Source of the DNA: Chryseobacterium sp. PMSZPI
GTDB taxonomy: Bacteria > Bacteroidota > Bacteroidia > Flavobacteriales > Weeksellaceae
Direction of reading: 5' to 3'
Assembly: GCF_002835665.1 (NCBI RefSeq)
Contig: NZ_PIZV01000012.1
Coordinates: forward strand, 1-64,000
Length of the DNA stretch: 64,000 bases
Shown here: positions 44,860-55,602 of the stretch, piece after piece
Layout of the letters: every line of letters begins with the position of its first letter
Position numbering within the stretch: the stretch's first letter is position 1
Notes under the pieces: model-generated
What the model was told of the DNA's origin: nothing
Seen by the model: only the letters and a program-made list of their open reading frames with translations
Databases searched by the model: none
Made by a program: the position numbers and the translations under genes

Positions 44860-44959
44860 TTTTTTTGTTTTTATAGATTAATTTTAATTGTTGGAAATAA
44901 GACAGAGGCACAAGAATTTTATTTGCGATAAAATTGACTGAATACTGCTATTCTTTGCC

Positions 44960-45043
44960 TTACACTGATTTTGCAGATTGTGTTTAAATCTGTATAATCT
45001 CCTCCATCTGCGAGGGTTTTATAGCCACGAATGCACGAATTTT
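44960..45043. repeat. Dispersed intergenic repeat copy 1
   Basis: Shares TTTAAATCTGTRTAAT and CTCCATCTGCGAGGGTTTTA followed by TAGCCAC with 45075-45156 in direct orientation. Both lie in the 300-bp gap between the two DinB genes. No gene seen in this gap. Confidence 0.7.
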
Positions 45044-45074
45044 TATATTGCTAAATAAAATACGGTATATTGTG

Positions 45075-45156
45075 CTTCACGCTGATTGTGCAGATTGCGC
45101 AAATTTTGTTTAAATCTGTGTAATTTCCTCCATCTGCGAGGGTTTTATAGCCACAA
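45075..45156. repeat. Dispersed intergenic repeat copy 2
   Basis: Direct repeat of 44960-45043 with an extra GCAAATTTT-like insertion. It ends four bases before the stop codon of the DinB gene at 45160. Confidence 0.7.
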
Positions 45157-45159
45157 GAA

Positions 45160-45651
45160 TTATTTTATCGCTCCGGATTTCCCCAGAATTCTACGGATAT
45201 AGCCTAGCTGTCCACTATGATAGTTCTCGTGAAAACAAAGGGTTGCAATATCTTTAATCTGCTCCTCACGGAAAGTCTCAAGAGTAGCCAGTTTTGCATT
45301 CAATTTGTCTTGTGATTGCTTTAAATATGATTTTAGTTCTTCAAAATTGATCAATTCATCTTTTCTTTCTAAAGCAATAACCCCTCTATTGTACGCAGAA
45401 AATTTGTCGCCGTCCCATATAGGCTCTCCTTCTAAAATGTTTAACAGACCATTTCTTACATAAATCAGATGTCCTAAAACCCAATTCATACAATTGGCCT
45501 CTCCATTAGGAAAAATCATTGATTCTTCGTGAGTAATACCTTCTATGTTGATAGAAACCACTTGGTACGTAACATCTACCTGATGTTTCACCAATTCTAT
45601 TTCTTTTGATTTAACTTCCATAAGATCAGGGTTAATAAAATGATTATTCAA
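45160..45651 (-). CDS. DinB family metal-dependent protein
   Basis: A 163-residue four-helix DinB-type protein. The metal triad is complete: His61 in NWVLGHLIYV, His141 and His145 in CFHENYHSGQLG. Family members (YfiT/BstA-like) transfer bacillithiol or similar thiols to electrophiles; the reaction here is inferred. A start at Met11 is possible. It lies nine bases after the VOC gene 45661-46071, so the two are co-transcribed. Confidence 0.87.
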   Translation of the reverse strand: MNNHFINPDLMEVKSKEIELVKHQVDVTYQVVSINIEGITHEESMIFPNGEANCMNWVLGHLIYVRNGLLNILEGEPIWDGDKFSAYNRGVIALERKDELINFEELKSYLKQSQDKLNAKLATLETFREEQIKDIATLCFHENYHSGQLGYIRRILGKSGAIK

Positions 45652-45660
45652 ATTGATATA

Positions 45661-46071
45661 TTATTCTGCAGGAAACTGAGAGACATCACCATACATTACT
45701 TCCCATTGATGTCCGTCGATATCTGCGAAGCTACTTTGATACATCCAGCCGTGGTCCATAGGCTCACTGTATTTTGACCCTCCGTTCTCAATTGCTGTTT
45801 TTACCAGCTGGTCCACCTCATCACGGCTATTTACACCAATCGCAAGAAGCACCTGCGTAGTATCTCCTTTAGCAAAAGGCCGGTTTGTAAATGTTTGAAA
45901 AAATTCTTCCTTCAAAAACATTGTATAAATATGGTCTTCTTTCATGATGACACATATTGCTTTATCATTTGAGAATTGTTCGTTGATGGAGAATCCGAGA
46001 TTCGTCCAAAATGCTCTGGTTTTTTGTACGTCTTTTATAGGTAAATTGACATAAATCTGGTTTATTTTCAT
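45661..46071 (-). CDS. VOC family protein (paralogue of next gene)
   Basis: A 136-residue VOC protein (MKINQIYVNLPIKDVQKTRAFWTNLGF). It closely resembles its upstream neighbour along the whole length (YVNLPxKDVQKT, FTNxPxAK, ENGGS, YGWMYQ-type blocks), so the pair is a tandem duplication. The C-terminal segment FADIDGHQWEVMYGD holds the usual Glu of the metal site. Substrate unknown. Confidence 0.9.
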   Translation of the reverse strand: MKINQIYVNLPIKDVQKTRAFWTNLGFSINEQFSNDKAICVIMKEDHIYTMFLKEEFFQTFTNRPFAKGDTTQVLLAIGVNSRDEVDQLVKTAIENGGSKYSEPMDHGWMYQSSFADIDGHQWEVMYGDVSQFPAE

Positions 46072-46229
46072 TTTGTAATTTTTAGTGTGAAATTTCTAAT
46101 CTAAACACCCTCCGGTAATAAAGATCTATTTCTTATATGGTAAAAATGAATTCTATCTCAATGGGAAACCCATTTTTAAGTCACAGAGGACATGTTTTTT
46201 AAAGAATAAATGTTATGAAGCGTTGGATA

Positions 46230-46640
46230 TTATTGTCCAGGCATTTGAGACGGATCAGCAAAAGTCATATTCCAGCCATGTCCGTCCGGATCCCAAAAAG
46301 AATTTTGATACATCCAACCGTAATCCTGAGGCTCTTCATGTTGTGACCCTCCATTTTCCAGGGCAGAGTTCACTACTTTATCTACTTCTTCCCGACTATT
46401 AAGACCTATAGCCACCAAAACCTGGCTTGTATTTTCTTTAGCAATAGGTTTATTGGTAAAAGTCTTGAAATAGTCTTCTTTCAGGAACATTACATAGATA
46501 TTATCTTCTTTCATCTGAACACACGTTGCCTGGTCATCTGAAAATTGTTCATTAATTGTAAAACCGAGTTGAGTCCAGAAGTTTTTTGTTTTCTGCACAT
46601 CTTTTACCGGAAGATTCACATAGATTTGATTGGCTTTCAT
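46230..46640 (-). CDS. VOC family protein (tandem paralogue)
   Basis: A 136-residue VOC protein. The start at 46640 (MKANQIYVNLPVKDVQKTKNFW) matches its paralogue; the longer frame to 46682 adds an unlikely basic leader. The usual C-terminal EVMYGD is NMTFAD here, so the metal-site Glu seems lost, unlike in the paralogue. This suggests functional drift after duplication. Confidence 0.87.
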   Translation of the reverse strand: MKANQIYVNLPVKDVQKTKNFWTQLGFTINEQFSDDQATCVQMKEDNIYVMFLKEDYFKTFTNKPIAKENTSQVLVAIGLNSREEVDKVVNSALENGGSQHEEPQDYGWMYQNSFWDPDGHGWNMTFADPSQMPGQ

Positions 46641-46717
46641 TTTTGTAATTTTTAGTGTTAAACTTTTAACCAAAATTACCAAGGTATAATGAAAGTCTAC
46701 TTGCCATAAGGCAAGAT

Positions 46718-47308
46718 TTAATTTTTCTTTGGATGAGAAACCAACTCCTTACGAATACGGCTTAAAGAAGTGTCTGTAACTCCCAGATAGGATGCAATCT
46801 GCTTTAAAGGAGCAAATTGGATGACTTTAGATTTTTGTTCCAGGAGATTAAGATATCTTTTGGTAGCTGAAAGGGTAAACATTTCTACAGATCGTTGTTT
46901 GTAGTCGAAAAGCTCTTTGGACATCCAGGATCTCCCCCATTCTCTAAGGTTAGGAATTTTATGAAATAGTTCCTGGAAAGTATCATAATCAAGCTTCCAG
47001 CATTCGCAATCGGTAATGCAAACAATATTTTCCTGAGACGGAATTCTTTGAAACAATGATAAAACCTCAATAATGACTTCATTTTCAACAAAAAAATGAG
47101 TAGTCACCTCATTCCCGTTAAAATCATTAACAAAGGAACGCGCTAGCCCTTGATCCAGAATATAGTATTCATTGGCTGTTTTTCCTTCTTCAAGAATAAT
47201 ATCCCCTTTTTGAAATGACTTTTTTTCATGGGCCTGAAATATTTCATCAAGTTCCTCCTTGAGAAAAAACGGAAAGTCGTAACATATTTCTAAGGCTTTA
47301 TGAGTCAT
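46718..47308 (-). CDS. Crp/Fnr-family transcription regulator
   Basis: A 196-residue regulator. The cyclic-nucleotide-like barrel spans residues 15-115 (KKSFQKGDIILEEGKTANEYYILDQGLAR). The C-terminal winged helix holds the HTH PLKQIASYLGVTDTSLSRIRKEL. The canonical cAMP-binding Arg/Ser set is not complete, as often in Bacteroidota. It is encoded just before the VOC pair on the same strand (78 bp to the VOC start), so it may control this cluster (inference). Confidence 0.92.
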   Translation of the reverse strand: MTHKALEICYDFPFFLKEELDEIFQAHEKKSFQKGDIILEEGKTANEYYILDQGLARSFVNDFNGNEVTTHFFVENEVIIEVLSLFQRIPSQENIVCITDCECWKLDYDTFQELFHKIPNLREWGRSWMSKELFDYKQRSVEMFTLSATKRYLNLLEQKSKVIQFAPLKQIASYLGVTDTSLSRIRKELVSHPKKN

Positions 47309-47583
47309 CAGATCATTTTTTTTAAGATTTTAAAATTAAAATTTTTTATTGAATTAAGACCAAAAATTATTAAACAAATTATAAAAAACACCACATACCA
47401 CATTGTAATTAAAGCATTTTACAAATAATAAAAACTAAACATAAGCATTCTGCCGCCCATCAAATCAAAAATTCAATTTCACTCCAAAGACTAATCTTGC
47501 AGGATTATTAATCCAGATCTCAACAAGAATTATGACATGTATTTTTGTTTTTACAAAGATTTTAAAAGATCAATACTCTTTCC

Positions 47584-48795
47584 TTAGAATAAAGTCAACT
47601 GTATAGATTTTGAAGGGTTTGGCTTTTGTGCATCTCCAAAAACTGTTTTACCTCCAAACCGCCATGAATTTTGCCGTTCATCTTCAATAACATCCTGAAT
47701 GTCAAAATCGGGTGTAAAATCTTTTTCGGCAGCCGCTACAATTTGATGCAGTTTATTCAGAGAATTTAGTTTATCTGTGTTTCCCAATTTAGATTTTTCA
47801 ATTCCTCTTCTAAGGATATTGATACTCTCATCATAAGTATTAACAGGCACAGGAAAAGGATGTCCATCTTTACCTCCATGGGCAAAAGAAAACCTTGCGG
47901 GATCTTTAAACCTTGATGGTGCACCGTGAATGACTTCGCTTACCAAAGCCAGCGACTGCATTGTTCTCGGTCCGACACCTTCCAGCATCAGTAAATCTTC
48001 AAAGTTTTGTGGCTGTTGTTCACGAGTAACGTATAAAAGAGCTCCTAAACGTTTTAGATCAACATCAGAAGCCTGCACGTCGTGATGAGCGGGAAGAATC
48101 AGTCTTGAAAAATCCTTCATGACTTCTGCGGAATCTGTATGGGAAATATCCAGAATTCCTTTTCGGTTTTCAGAAGCATCAGCGTCGGTTAAATTAAGGA
48201 TTCTTCCTCTGGAAACGCCATTAATTCCTGTATGAGGTTCCTCTACAAATGATTTTATATTTTCAGAATGCCAATGATAACGCCTTGCTGTTCCATCTGA
48301 CTCGTGCATTCCTTGTTGGATAACACTCCAGTTTCCGTTATCGGATAAAACAAAATTATGCAGATATAATTGATATCCGTCCTGAATAGCCGTATTATCT
48401 ACCTTGGCTGAAAGCTTACTGGCTCTTACCAGCTCTGTTCCATTCAAACCTGTTTTGTCTGCAATCTGGATCAATTCTGAAGGAGTTTCTCTGGAAAACT
48501 TTCCTTTTCCACCACAAATGTAAAGTCCTAATGACTGAGAATTTGGATTAATAGAACGCTTCAAAGCCCCCATTACCGAAGTGGTAATTCCTGATGAATG
48601 CCAGTCCATGCCCATTACAGCTCCGAAACTTTGAAACCAAAACGGATCGGCCAATCTGCGAAGAACTTCATCTTTTCCGTAATCCATAAGAATGACTTCA
48701 ACGATAGAAAGTCCAAGGATAGACATACGTTCATAGAGCCACGGCGGTACCTTGCCGTAGTGAAGAGGTAAATCTGCTGTTCCTGAACGCTTCAT
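47584..48795 (-). CDS. DUF763 family protein
   Basis: A 403-residue protein of DUF763. MKRSGTADLPLHYGKVPPWL at the start, ICGGKGKFSRETP and HHDVQASDVDLKRLGALLYVT are family blocks. An HhH-like element (LLMLEGVGPRTMQSLALV) near residue 280 suggests nucleic-acid contact. Function is unknown for the family. It has a promoter match at 48812-48819 and a palindrome over the -33 region. Confidence 0.92.
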   Translation of the reverse strand: MKRSGTADLPLHYGKVPPWLYERMSILGLSIVEVILMDYGKDEVLRRLADPFWFQSFGAVMGMDWHSSGITTSVMGALKRSINPNSQSLGLYICGGKGKFSRETPSELIQIADKTGLNGTELVRASKLSAKVDNTAIQDGYQLYLHNFVLSDNGNWSVIQQGMHESDGTARRYHWHSENIKSFVEEPHTGINGVSRGRILNLTDADASENRKGILDISHTDSAEVMKDFSRLILPAHHDVQASDVDLKRLGALLYVTREQQPQNFEDLLMLEGVGPRTMQSLALVSEVIHGAPSRFKDPARFSFAHGGKDGHPFPVPVNTYDESINILRRGIEKSKLGNTDKLNSLNKLHQIVAAAEKDFTPDFDIQDVIEDERQNSWRFGGKTVFGDAQKPNPSKSIQLTLF

Positions 48796-48811
48796 CTTTA
48801 AAATTAAAAAA

Positions 48812-48819
48812 CAAAGGTA
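48812..48819 (-). promoter_or_regulatory. -7 element of DUF763 gene (TACCTTTG)
   Basis: TACCTTTG on the minus strand fits TAnnTTTG and lies 17 bp before the start codon. Confidence 0.55.
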
Positions 48820-48838
48820 GTATTATTCATCCTAAATC

Positions 48839-48858
48839 TTAATGATTTGAATCATTAA
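48839..48858. promoter_or_regulatory. 20-nt palindrome at the DUF763 promoter
   Basis: TTAATGATTTGAATCATTAA has 9-bp arms around TG. It covers the expected -33 region of the DUF763 promoter and the stop codon of the preceding VOC gene. Candidate operator. Confidence 0.45.
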
Positions 48859-49259
48859 TCCATAGAATAGAACTTCAGGTCTTTATGCTTCTCTTCATTA
48901 TATTCTTCTTCAAAAGTAATTTGATTTCCAACAGGATCAATTACGGTAAAAGAGACAGCTCCGTAGAATGTTTTTTCAAGACCCGGACGGTTATATTTAT
49001 ATTTTTTGTCTATCAGTTCCTTGTGGTATTCCGGAACGCCTTCTCCCCAAACAGCAACTCTGGTTCCCGGAGTTCCGTCTCCATGATGTTCGCTTAAATG
49101 AAAAATGATATTTTCTCTTTTCACTTCCATATACACCGGAGTATTTTCATCAAAATAATGCTCCCAAACGATCTCAAACCCTAACCAGTCTACATAAAAT
49201 TCTTTTGTCTTCTGATAATCAAAAATTCTGAGAATAGGAATAATACGGTCTGCTTTCAT
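48855..49259 (-). CDS. VOC family protein (bleomycin-resistance-like)
   Basis: A 134-residue protein (start MKADRIIPILRIFDYQKTKEFYVDWLGFEIVWEH). FHLSEHHGDGTPG and the C-terminal FTVIDPVGNQITFEEEYN are typical of the glyoxalase/bleomycin-resistance fold, with His and Glu at metal-site places. Activity unknown. It starts 11 bp after the next VOC gene, so the pair is one unit. Confidence 0.9.
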   Translation of the reverse strand: MKADRIIPILRIFDYQKTKEFYVDWLGFEIVWEHYFDENTPVYMEVKRENIIFHLSEHHGDGTPGTRVAVWGEGVPEYHKELIDKKYKYNRPGLEKTFYGAVSFTVIDPVGNQITFEEEYNEEKHKDLKFYSMD

Positions 49260-49270
49260 ATGTATCAATT

Positions 49271-49618
49271 TTATTGATGAGAAAGGATATTAATTACTTT
49301 TCCAAATGGATCTTTAACAAAAAATCGACGAACGCCCCATTCTTCATTAGTAATGTCATATACGATTTTAAATTCTTCCTTTTTCATTTTATCATAAATT
49401 TTGTCCACATCATCCACTTCAATGGAGAAATCCGGTACCTCGGTATCATTTCCGCCTTGTTCAGCAAAACTAATCTGAACTTTGGATTCTTCATTATTTC
49501 CGAAAGTTTTGATCCAACCAAGATCCATCAAAACATCAAGTTCTAAAATATCCTGATAAAACAGACTGGCTTTTGACAGATCATTCGTCTTTATATTGGC
49601 TACGATTCTTTTTACCAT
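49271..49618 (-). CDS. VOC family protein
   Basis: A 115-residue VOC protein (MVKRIVANIKTNDLSKASLFYQDILELDVLMDLGW). The end RRFFVKDPFGKVINILSHQ fits the fold; the usual final Glu is replaced by Asn, so metal binding is doubtful. It is the first gene of the long minus-strand run. Confidence 0.88.
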   Translation of the reverse strand: MVKRIVANIKTNDLSKASLFYQDILELDVLMDLGWIKTFGNNEESKVQISFAEQGGNDTEVPDFSIEVDDVDKIYDKMKKEEFKIVYDITNEEWGVRRFFVKDPFGKVINILSHQ

Positions 49619-49765
49619 TTTTGAATAAGTATTTCATTAAAGAGCCTTGTGAAGTTACGTAGAACATTCCAAGGCATTACAAAAGTTTATAAGAGAATGT
49701 TTAAATTTTATTAAAAATTTATTTGACCCCTTAAGATGAATTAAGTTGTTGAGGGTAATTAAGAA

Positions 49766-49853
49766 AAAATCAAAGATTTTTTATAAGCAAAGTGCATGAA
49801 AGCGCAGCTCAAACTTAATATTCTAAAAATCTTAAGAATCTTAATGGTGAAAC
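49766..49853 (-). repeat. Dispersed repeat copy (inverted relative to 50904-50982)
   Basis: Read on the minus strand it begins GTTTCACCATTAAG and ends AAAATCTTTGATTTT, matching the ends of the copy at 50904-50982. It occupies most of the gene-free gap 49619-49929. Confidence 0.5.
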
Positions 49854-49929
49854 TTATTTGTAATAAAAAATGGTAAATTAATTCTTAAAATAAAACTTTT
49901 TAAATTTAAACAGGCTCCAGGTATATTTT

Positions 49930-50619
49930 TTAAAGTGAAGAAGCTGCCTCTAAAATCAGTTGGGTAACTTCTTCAGGATGTGATGCTAATGAAGCATGAC
50001 CTGCGTCTAATGAAATTATTTTCTTCGGTTCTAGACGTTCCGCCATTTCCTTTTCTGTTTCAGCCGGAATCATGCGATCCTTCTCTGAAATCTGATACCA
50101 ACTCGGCTTTTTCTTCCATGCCGGTTCCCCTGCTTCATCACCAAAACACTGGCCATGAATAGGTTTTTGAGACAATGCCATTACCAGAGCTTTTTCATCG
50201 TCCAAATCCTGACAGAATGCCGATTGAAATTCATCATATTTGATCCACAAAAAACCTTTATTATCAGGATAAATACTCGCTCCACCAGGGGATTCCCTTC
50301 TTCCCAGAAGAGAACCTAAGCTATCTCCTGCATCGGGTGCAAAAGCCGCAATATAAACCAAACCGGCCACTTTATCATGATTTCCAGCCCCTGAAATAAC
50401 AGCTCCCCCATAGGAATGTCCTACTAAAAGCACTTTCCCATCCTGAGCATCAATAAGATCCTTAGTCTTATTAATATCATCCTGTAATGAGGTTAAAGGA
50501 TTCTGAACACTTCTCACTTTATATCCTGCTTTGGTAAGAGCAGGAATAATGTACTGCCAATGTGAGCCATCTCCCCAGGCTCCATGTACCAAAATAATGG
50601 TTAAGTCTTTTTGTTCCAT
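49930..50619 (-). CDS. Alpha/beta hydrolase (esterase-like)
   Basis: A 229-residue alpha/beta hydrolase, start MEQKDLTIILVHGAWGDGSHW. The oxyanion region is VHGAWGDGSHW, nucleophile Ser69 sits in LLVGHSYGGAVISG, and the base His is in DAGHASLASHPEE. VAGLVYIAAFAPDAGDSL is common in salicylate-esterase-like or haloperoxidase-like proteins. No signal peptide. Substrate unknown. Confidence 0.9.
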   Translation of the reverse strand: MEQKDLTIILVHGAWGDGSHWQYIIPALTKAGYKVRSVQNPLTSLQDDINKTKDLIDAQDGKVLLVGHSYGGAVISGAGNHDKVAGLVYIAAFAPDAGDSLGSLLGRRESPGGASIYPDNKGFLWIKYDEFQSAFCQDLDDEKALVMALSQKPIHGQCFGDEAGEPAWKKKPSWYQISEKDRMIPAETEKEMAERLEPKKIISLDAGHASLASHPEEVTQLILEAASSL

Positions 50620-50811
50620 GATGATCATATTAAAATTTGCTGATGATAAAGGTACATCATAAAATCTTTACAATCGTTAAATTAATTTTATCAACGATAC
50701 TTTTTCTCACTACTAGCACAAAACCACAAAAATCAAACACAAACAATTTATTTTCAATAAAATAAATAAAAAAAAACTTCCTTCAAAAAATGATTTTGTT
50801 AGCTAAAAAAG

Positions 50812-50838
50812 CCTTGCAAAAACTAGTTTTACAAGGCA
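50812..50838 (-). terminator. Terminator, probably for tpx
   Basis: GCCTTG and CAAGGC arms extend inward through AAAA/TTTT around a short loop, and the minus strand runs into TTTTTTAG. It is 260 bp past the tpx stop, so the link is uncertain. The stretch 50629-51097 holds no gene. Confidence 0.55.
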
Positions 50839-50903
50839 TTTATAGGTTTAATTCAATACGAAGCTGTTTAAACTTTTATATTGATTATTTTTAACCACAA
50901 AAG

Positions 50904-50982
50904 GTTTCACCACTTAAGTTTTTTAGAGTCAGGCCTTATGCATAATAAGGACACTTAAGCTTTGTGAAAATCTTTGATTTTC
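50904..50982 (+). repeat. Dispersed repeat copy
   Basis: Begins GTTTCACCACTTAAG and ends GAAAATCTTTGATTTTC; partner of 49766-49853 in inverted orientation on the other side of the hydrolase gene. Non-coding. Confidence 0.5.
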
Positions 50983-51097
50983 ATCTGATATGGACTTTTC
51001 TACGAAATCGTTTTAAACAAACTTACTTAAGTGAACTAAAGTGTTTTAAAATGAAAGCCTCTGTGATTTATAAAGTTTAAACAACTTTTACATCATT

Positions 51098-51598
51098 TTA
51101 TTTTAATGCTGCAAGTGCTGCTTCATAATTAGGCTCATCGGCAATTTCTGAAACCTGCTCTGTATACACCACTTTATTGTTTTCATCTGTAACGATTACG
51201 GCACGGCTTAATAATCCTTTCAAAGGAGAATCTGTAATCGTCACTTCATAATCATCACCAAAGCTGCTTCTGAAATCTGAAAGGGTCTCAACGTTATTCA
51301 ATCCTTCTGCTGCACAGAATCTTCCTAATGCGAACGGAAGATCTTTAGAAACATTAATAATCACCGTCCCATCTAATTTTGAAGCTTCTTCATTAAATTT
51401 TCTGCTGGAAGCTGCACAAGTAGGTGTATCAATACTTGGGAAGATATTGAACACTTTTTTCTTTCCTTCGAAGCTTTCTAATGTTTTTACATTTAATCCT
51501 GAATCTACCAAAGCAAAATCCTTAACGATTGTTCCTACTGATGGTAATGTTCCTATTGTGTGTACTTCGTTTCCTTTTAAAGTGATTGTCGTTGACAT
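51098..51598 (-). CDS. tpx: Thiol peroxidase
   Basis: A 166-residue peroxiredoxin of the Tpx class. The peroxidatic Cys61 is in FPSIDTPTCAASSRKF and the resolving Cys95 in GRFCAAEGLNN, the same positions as in E. coli Tpx (family knowledge). It reduces hydrogen peroxide and alkyl peroxides with thioredoxin. The gene is divergent from icd and has a clean promoter. Confidence 0.97.
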   Translation of the reverse strand: MSTTITLKGNEVHTIGTLPSVGTIVKDFALVDSGLNVKTLESFEGKKKVFNIFPSIDTPTCAASSRKFNEEASKLDGTVIINVSKDLPFALGRFCAAEGLNNVETLSDFRSSFGDDYEVTITDSPLKGLLSRAVIVTDENNKVVYTEQVSEIADEPNYEAALAALK

Positions 51599-51622
51599 AA
51601 TATGTTATTTTTTAAAGTTTTT

Positions 51623-51630
51623 CAAATTTA
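51623..51630 (-). promoter_or_regulatory. Promoter of tpx (TAAATTTG with upstream TTTG)
   Basis: TAAATTTG on the minus strand fits the -7 consensus, and TTTG at 51654-51657 fits the -33 element with a 23-bp spacer. Confidence 0.6.
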
Positions 51631-51785
51631 CTCAAAATGTAAAGTTTTTCCTTCAAATAAAGGTTAAATAATTCTTAAAGTAAAAATAAAGCTGGATTTA
51701 ATATTCCAATAAAAGGAAACGAAACTCATATAATGTTTCAAATAAATTTTGAGACGGCCTTCTCTTTTTTATGCAAAAAACCTAA

Positions 51786-54068
<2,283 letters not shown>

Positions 54069-54073
54069 AATTT

Positions 54074-55375
54074 ATGAAAAAAACTTTAATCGTATTATTT
54101 GCTTATTTCTCAATATTTTCATGTAGCAGCTCAAACGATGATATTACGGAGGTGGTAACACCTCCTGTTATAGAAAATAAAATCAATCTGACCTCAAATT
54201 ACAATGATACCACTGAAACAGTAACCTTAAAATGGACTCTTAGCGGAAATAATACTTATAATTATTATAAAATTGTAAGAAGTGATTCTCAAAATGGAGT
54301 ACAAACAGAAGTTGGCAACAGTAACAGTAACTCTAATCAGTTTATGTTCACATCAGTTGTCCCATTTAGTCCTTATTTAGAATACCAGATTATAGGTATT
54401 AAGCCTAATGGCGAAGAGGTTAGAAGTAACACTATAAAAATAGAAAGAGCTGATATTAAATCACTTAATCTTAAAGTTTTTGATGCTCAATTTGATAAAA
54501 ATTCCGGAAAGCTATATCTTTTAGACACAAACGGAAAAGTTACTCTTTATGATGTAAATACAGGCTCTGTTACGCATCAGATCAATACTAATGCTACTTT
54601 AGGCTACTCTGACCTTGGTATTTATAATGGTAATGTAGAATTATACGTTCCCAGAAATGATGGTTGGGTAGATATCTATGATGGTAATGACCTGACATTA
54701 AAAGATCAGGTGAGTTTCGGAATGCCGCTAATAAGTACTATTTATCACAATGGTAAGCTGTATGGTTCTTCTTCGAGCACCAGCAGTTCCAGCGTTATTA
54801 AATCAGTTGACAGAGCAACTAAAGTTATGGTTTCTCAATCACCTCAACTTTATTATAATAGTGGAAGGATGAAAAAAACTGTAGGAGCTTCTTCTATACA
54901 ATTGTATACCATAACACAGAATATTTCACCTATAGATATGGATCTTTATAATTTTGATCTTAATGGTAATTACATTAGCCACCAGGACGATTCTTATCAT
55001 GGAGACCACCCTCTTAACTATAGGATATTTGAAGCATTTCCTGATGGAAGAATCATTACAGCAAGTTCAGGATCGGTATATAACTCTCAAATGATTTACC
55101 AAAATGATCTACCTTCCGGAAACTCTAAGCTTTCAAGTTTTGATTTTGACAGCAACAGTATTATTGCAGGAAGTACAAGTAAAACAATTGAGTTTTATAA
55201 CATCAATTCTTATATGAAAACGAAAACAATCAATACAAAAAAATATCCTTATAAAGTATTTAATTACAACAATAAGGTGATTTGTATAAGTTCAGTTACT
55301 CCACTCAGCGTTCAGGATTATGATTATTCTGGAATAATTCCTGAAAATATAATAATCGAAATTTTTGACAAATAA
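54074..55375 (+). CDS. Lipoprotein with FN3-like and beta-propeller-like parts
   Basis: A 433-residue lipoprotein. The lipobox IFSC puts the lipid on Cys17, followed by SSSNDD, an acidic context that in Bacteroidota often directs lipoproteins outward. Residues 38-125 look like a fibronectin-III domain (ETVTLKWTLSGNNTYNYYKIVRS). The remainder has repeated beta units such as GKLYLLDTNGKVTLYDVNTG and GWVDIYDGNDL, suggesting a propeller. It begins five bases after icd and ends at a good terminator, so it probably rides on the icd transcript, an unusual pairing. Function unknown. Confidence 0.85.
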   Translation: MKKTLIVLFAYFSIFSCSSSNDDITEVVTPPVIENKINLTSNYNDTTETVTLKWTLSGNNTYNYYKIVRSDSQNGVQTEVGNSNSNSNQFMFTSVVPFSPYLEYQIIGIKPNGEEVRSNTIKIERADIKSLNLKVFDAQFDKNSGKLYLLDTNGKVTLYDVNTGSVTHQINTNATLGYSDLGIYNGNVELYVPRNDGWVDIYDGNDLTLKDQVSFGMPLISTIYHNGKLYGSSSSTSSSSVIKSVDRATKVMVSQSPQLYYNSGRMKKTVGASSIQLYTITQNISPIDMDLYNFDLNGNYISHQDDSYHGDHPLNYRIFEAFPDGRIITASSGSVYNSQMIYQNDLPSGNSKLSSFDFDSNSIIAGSTSKTIEFYNINSYMKTKTINTKKYPYKVFNYNNKVICISSVTPLSVQDYDYSGIIPENIIIEIFDK

Positions 55376-55379
55376 TCAT

Positions 55380-55407
55380 AAACCTCTCCTTAGTGAGAGG
55401 TTTTTAT
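55380..55407 (+). terminator. Terminator after icd-lipoprotein unit
   Basis: AAACCTCTC and GAGAGGTTT form a perfect 9-bp stem with a 6-nt loop and T-run, starting four bases past the stop codon. Confidence 0.88.
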
Positions 55408-55513
55408 TTGCATAATTTACTGTGCCCTATTTCCCAATCCTATGCGAACGGGAGATCCAGAGCAATATGTATCAGTTTTTTTCACTTTCAATTTCACCGG
55501 ATAAAATTCCTGA

Positions 55514-55581
55514 TTTACCCTTCAGTTTGTCCGGTTTACCTTTTTTTACATTTCAACACAGTGTCGATCCGTCTACTTTTG
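55514..55581 (+). promoter_or_regulatory. Putative LytTR operator plus promoter, copy 1
   Basis: Direct repeats TTTACC at 55514 and 55535 (21 bp apart) flank a TTTGTCCGG core. A -7 element TACTTTTG lies at 55574-55581, 39 bp after the second repeat, and the gene starts at 55603. Copy 2 at 59046-59113 has the same layout; 41 of 68 positions agree without gaps. The LytTR regulator gene lies between the two. Confidence 0.7.
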
Positions 55582-55602
55582 AGCCAGAAAATAAAACTCA
55601 TT

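Noticed and set aside
55393..55602. 70-codon N-terminal extension of the haem protein gene
   Set aside because: It would run through the terminator region, the direct repeats and the -7 element; the ATG at 55603 gives a proper export signal.
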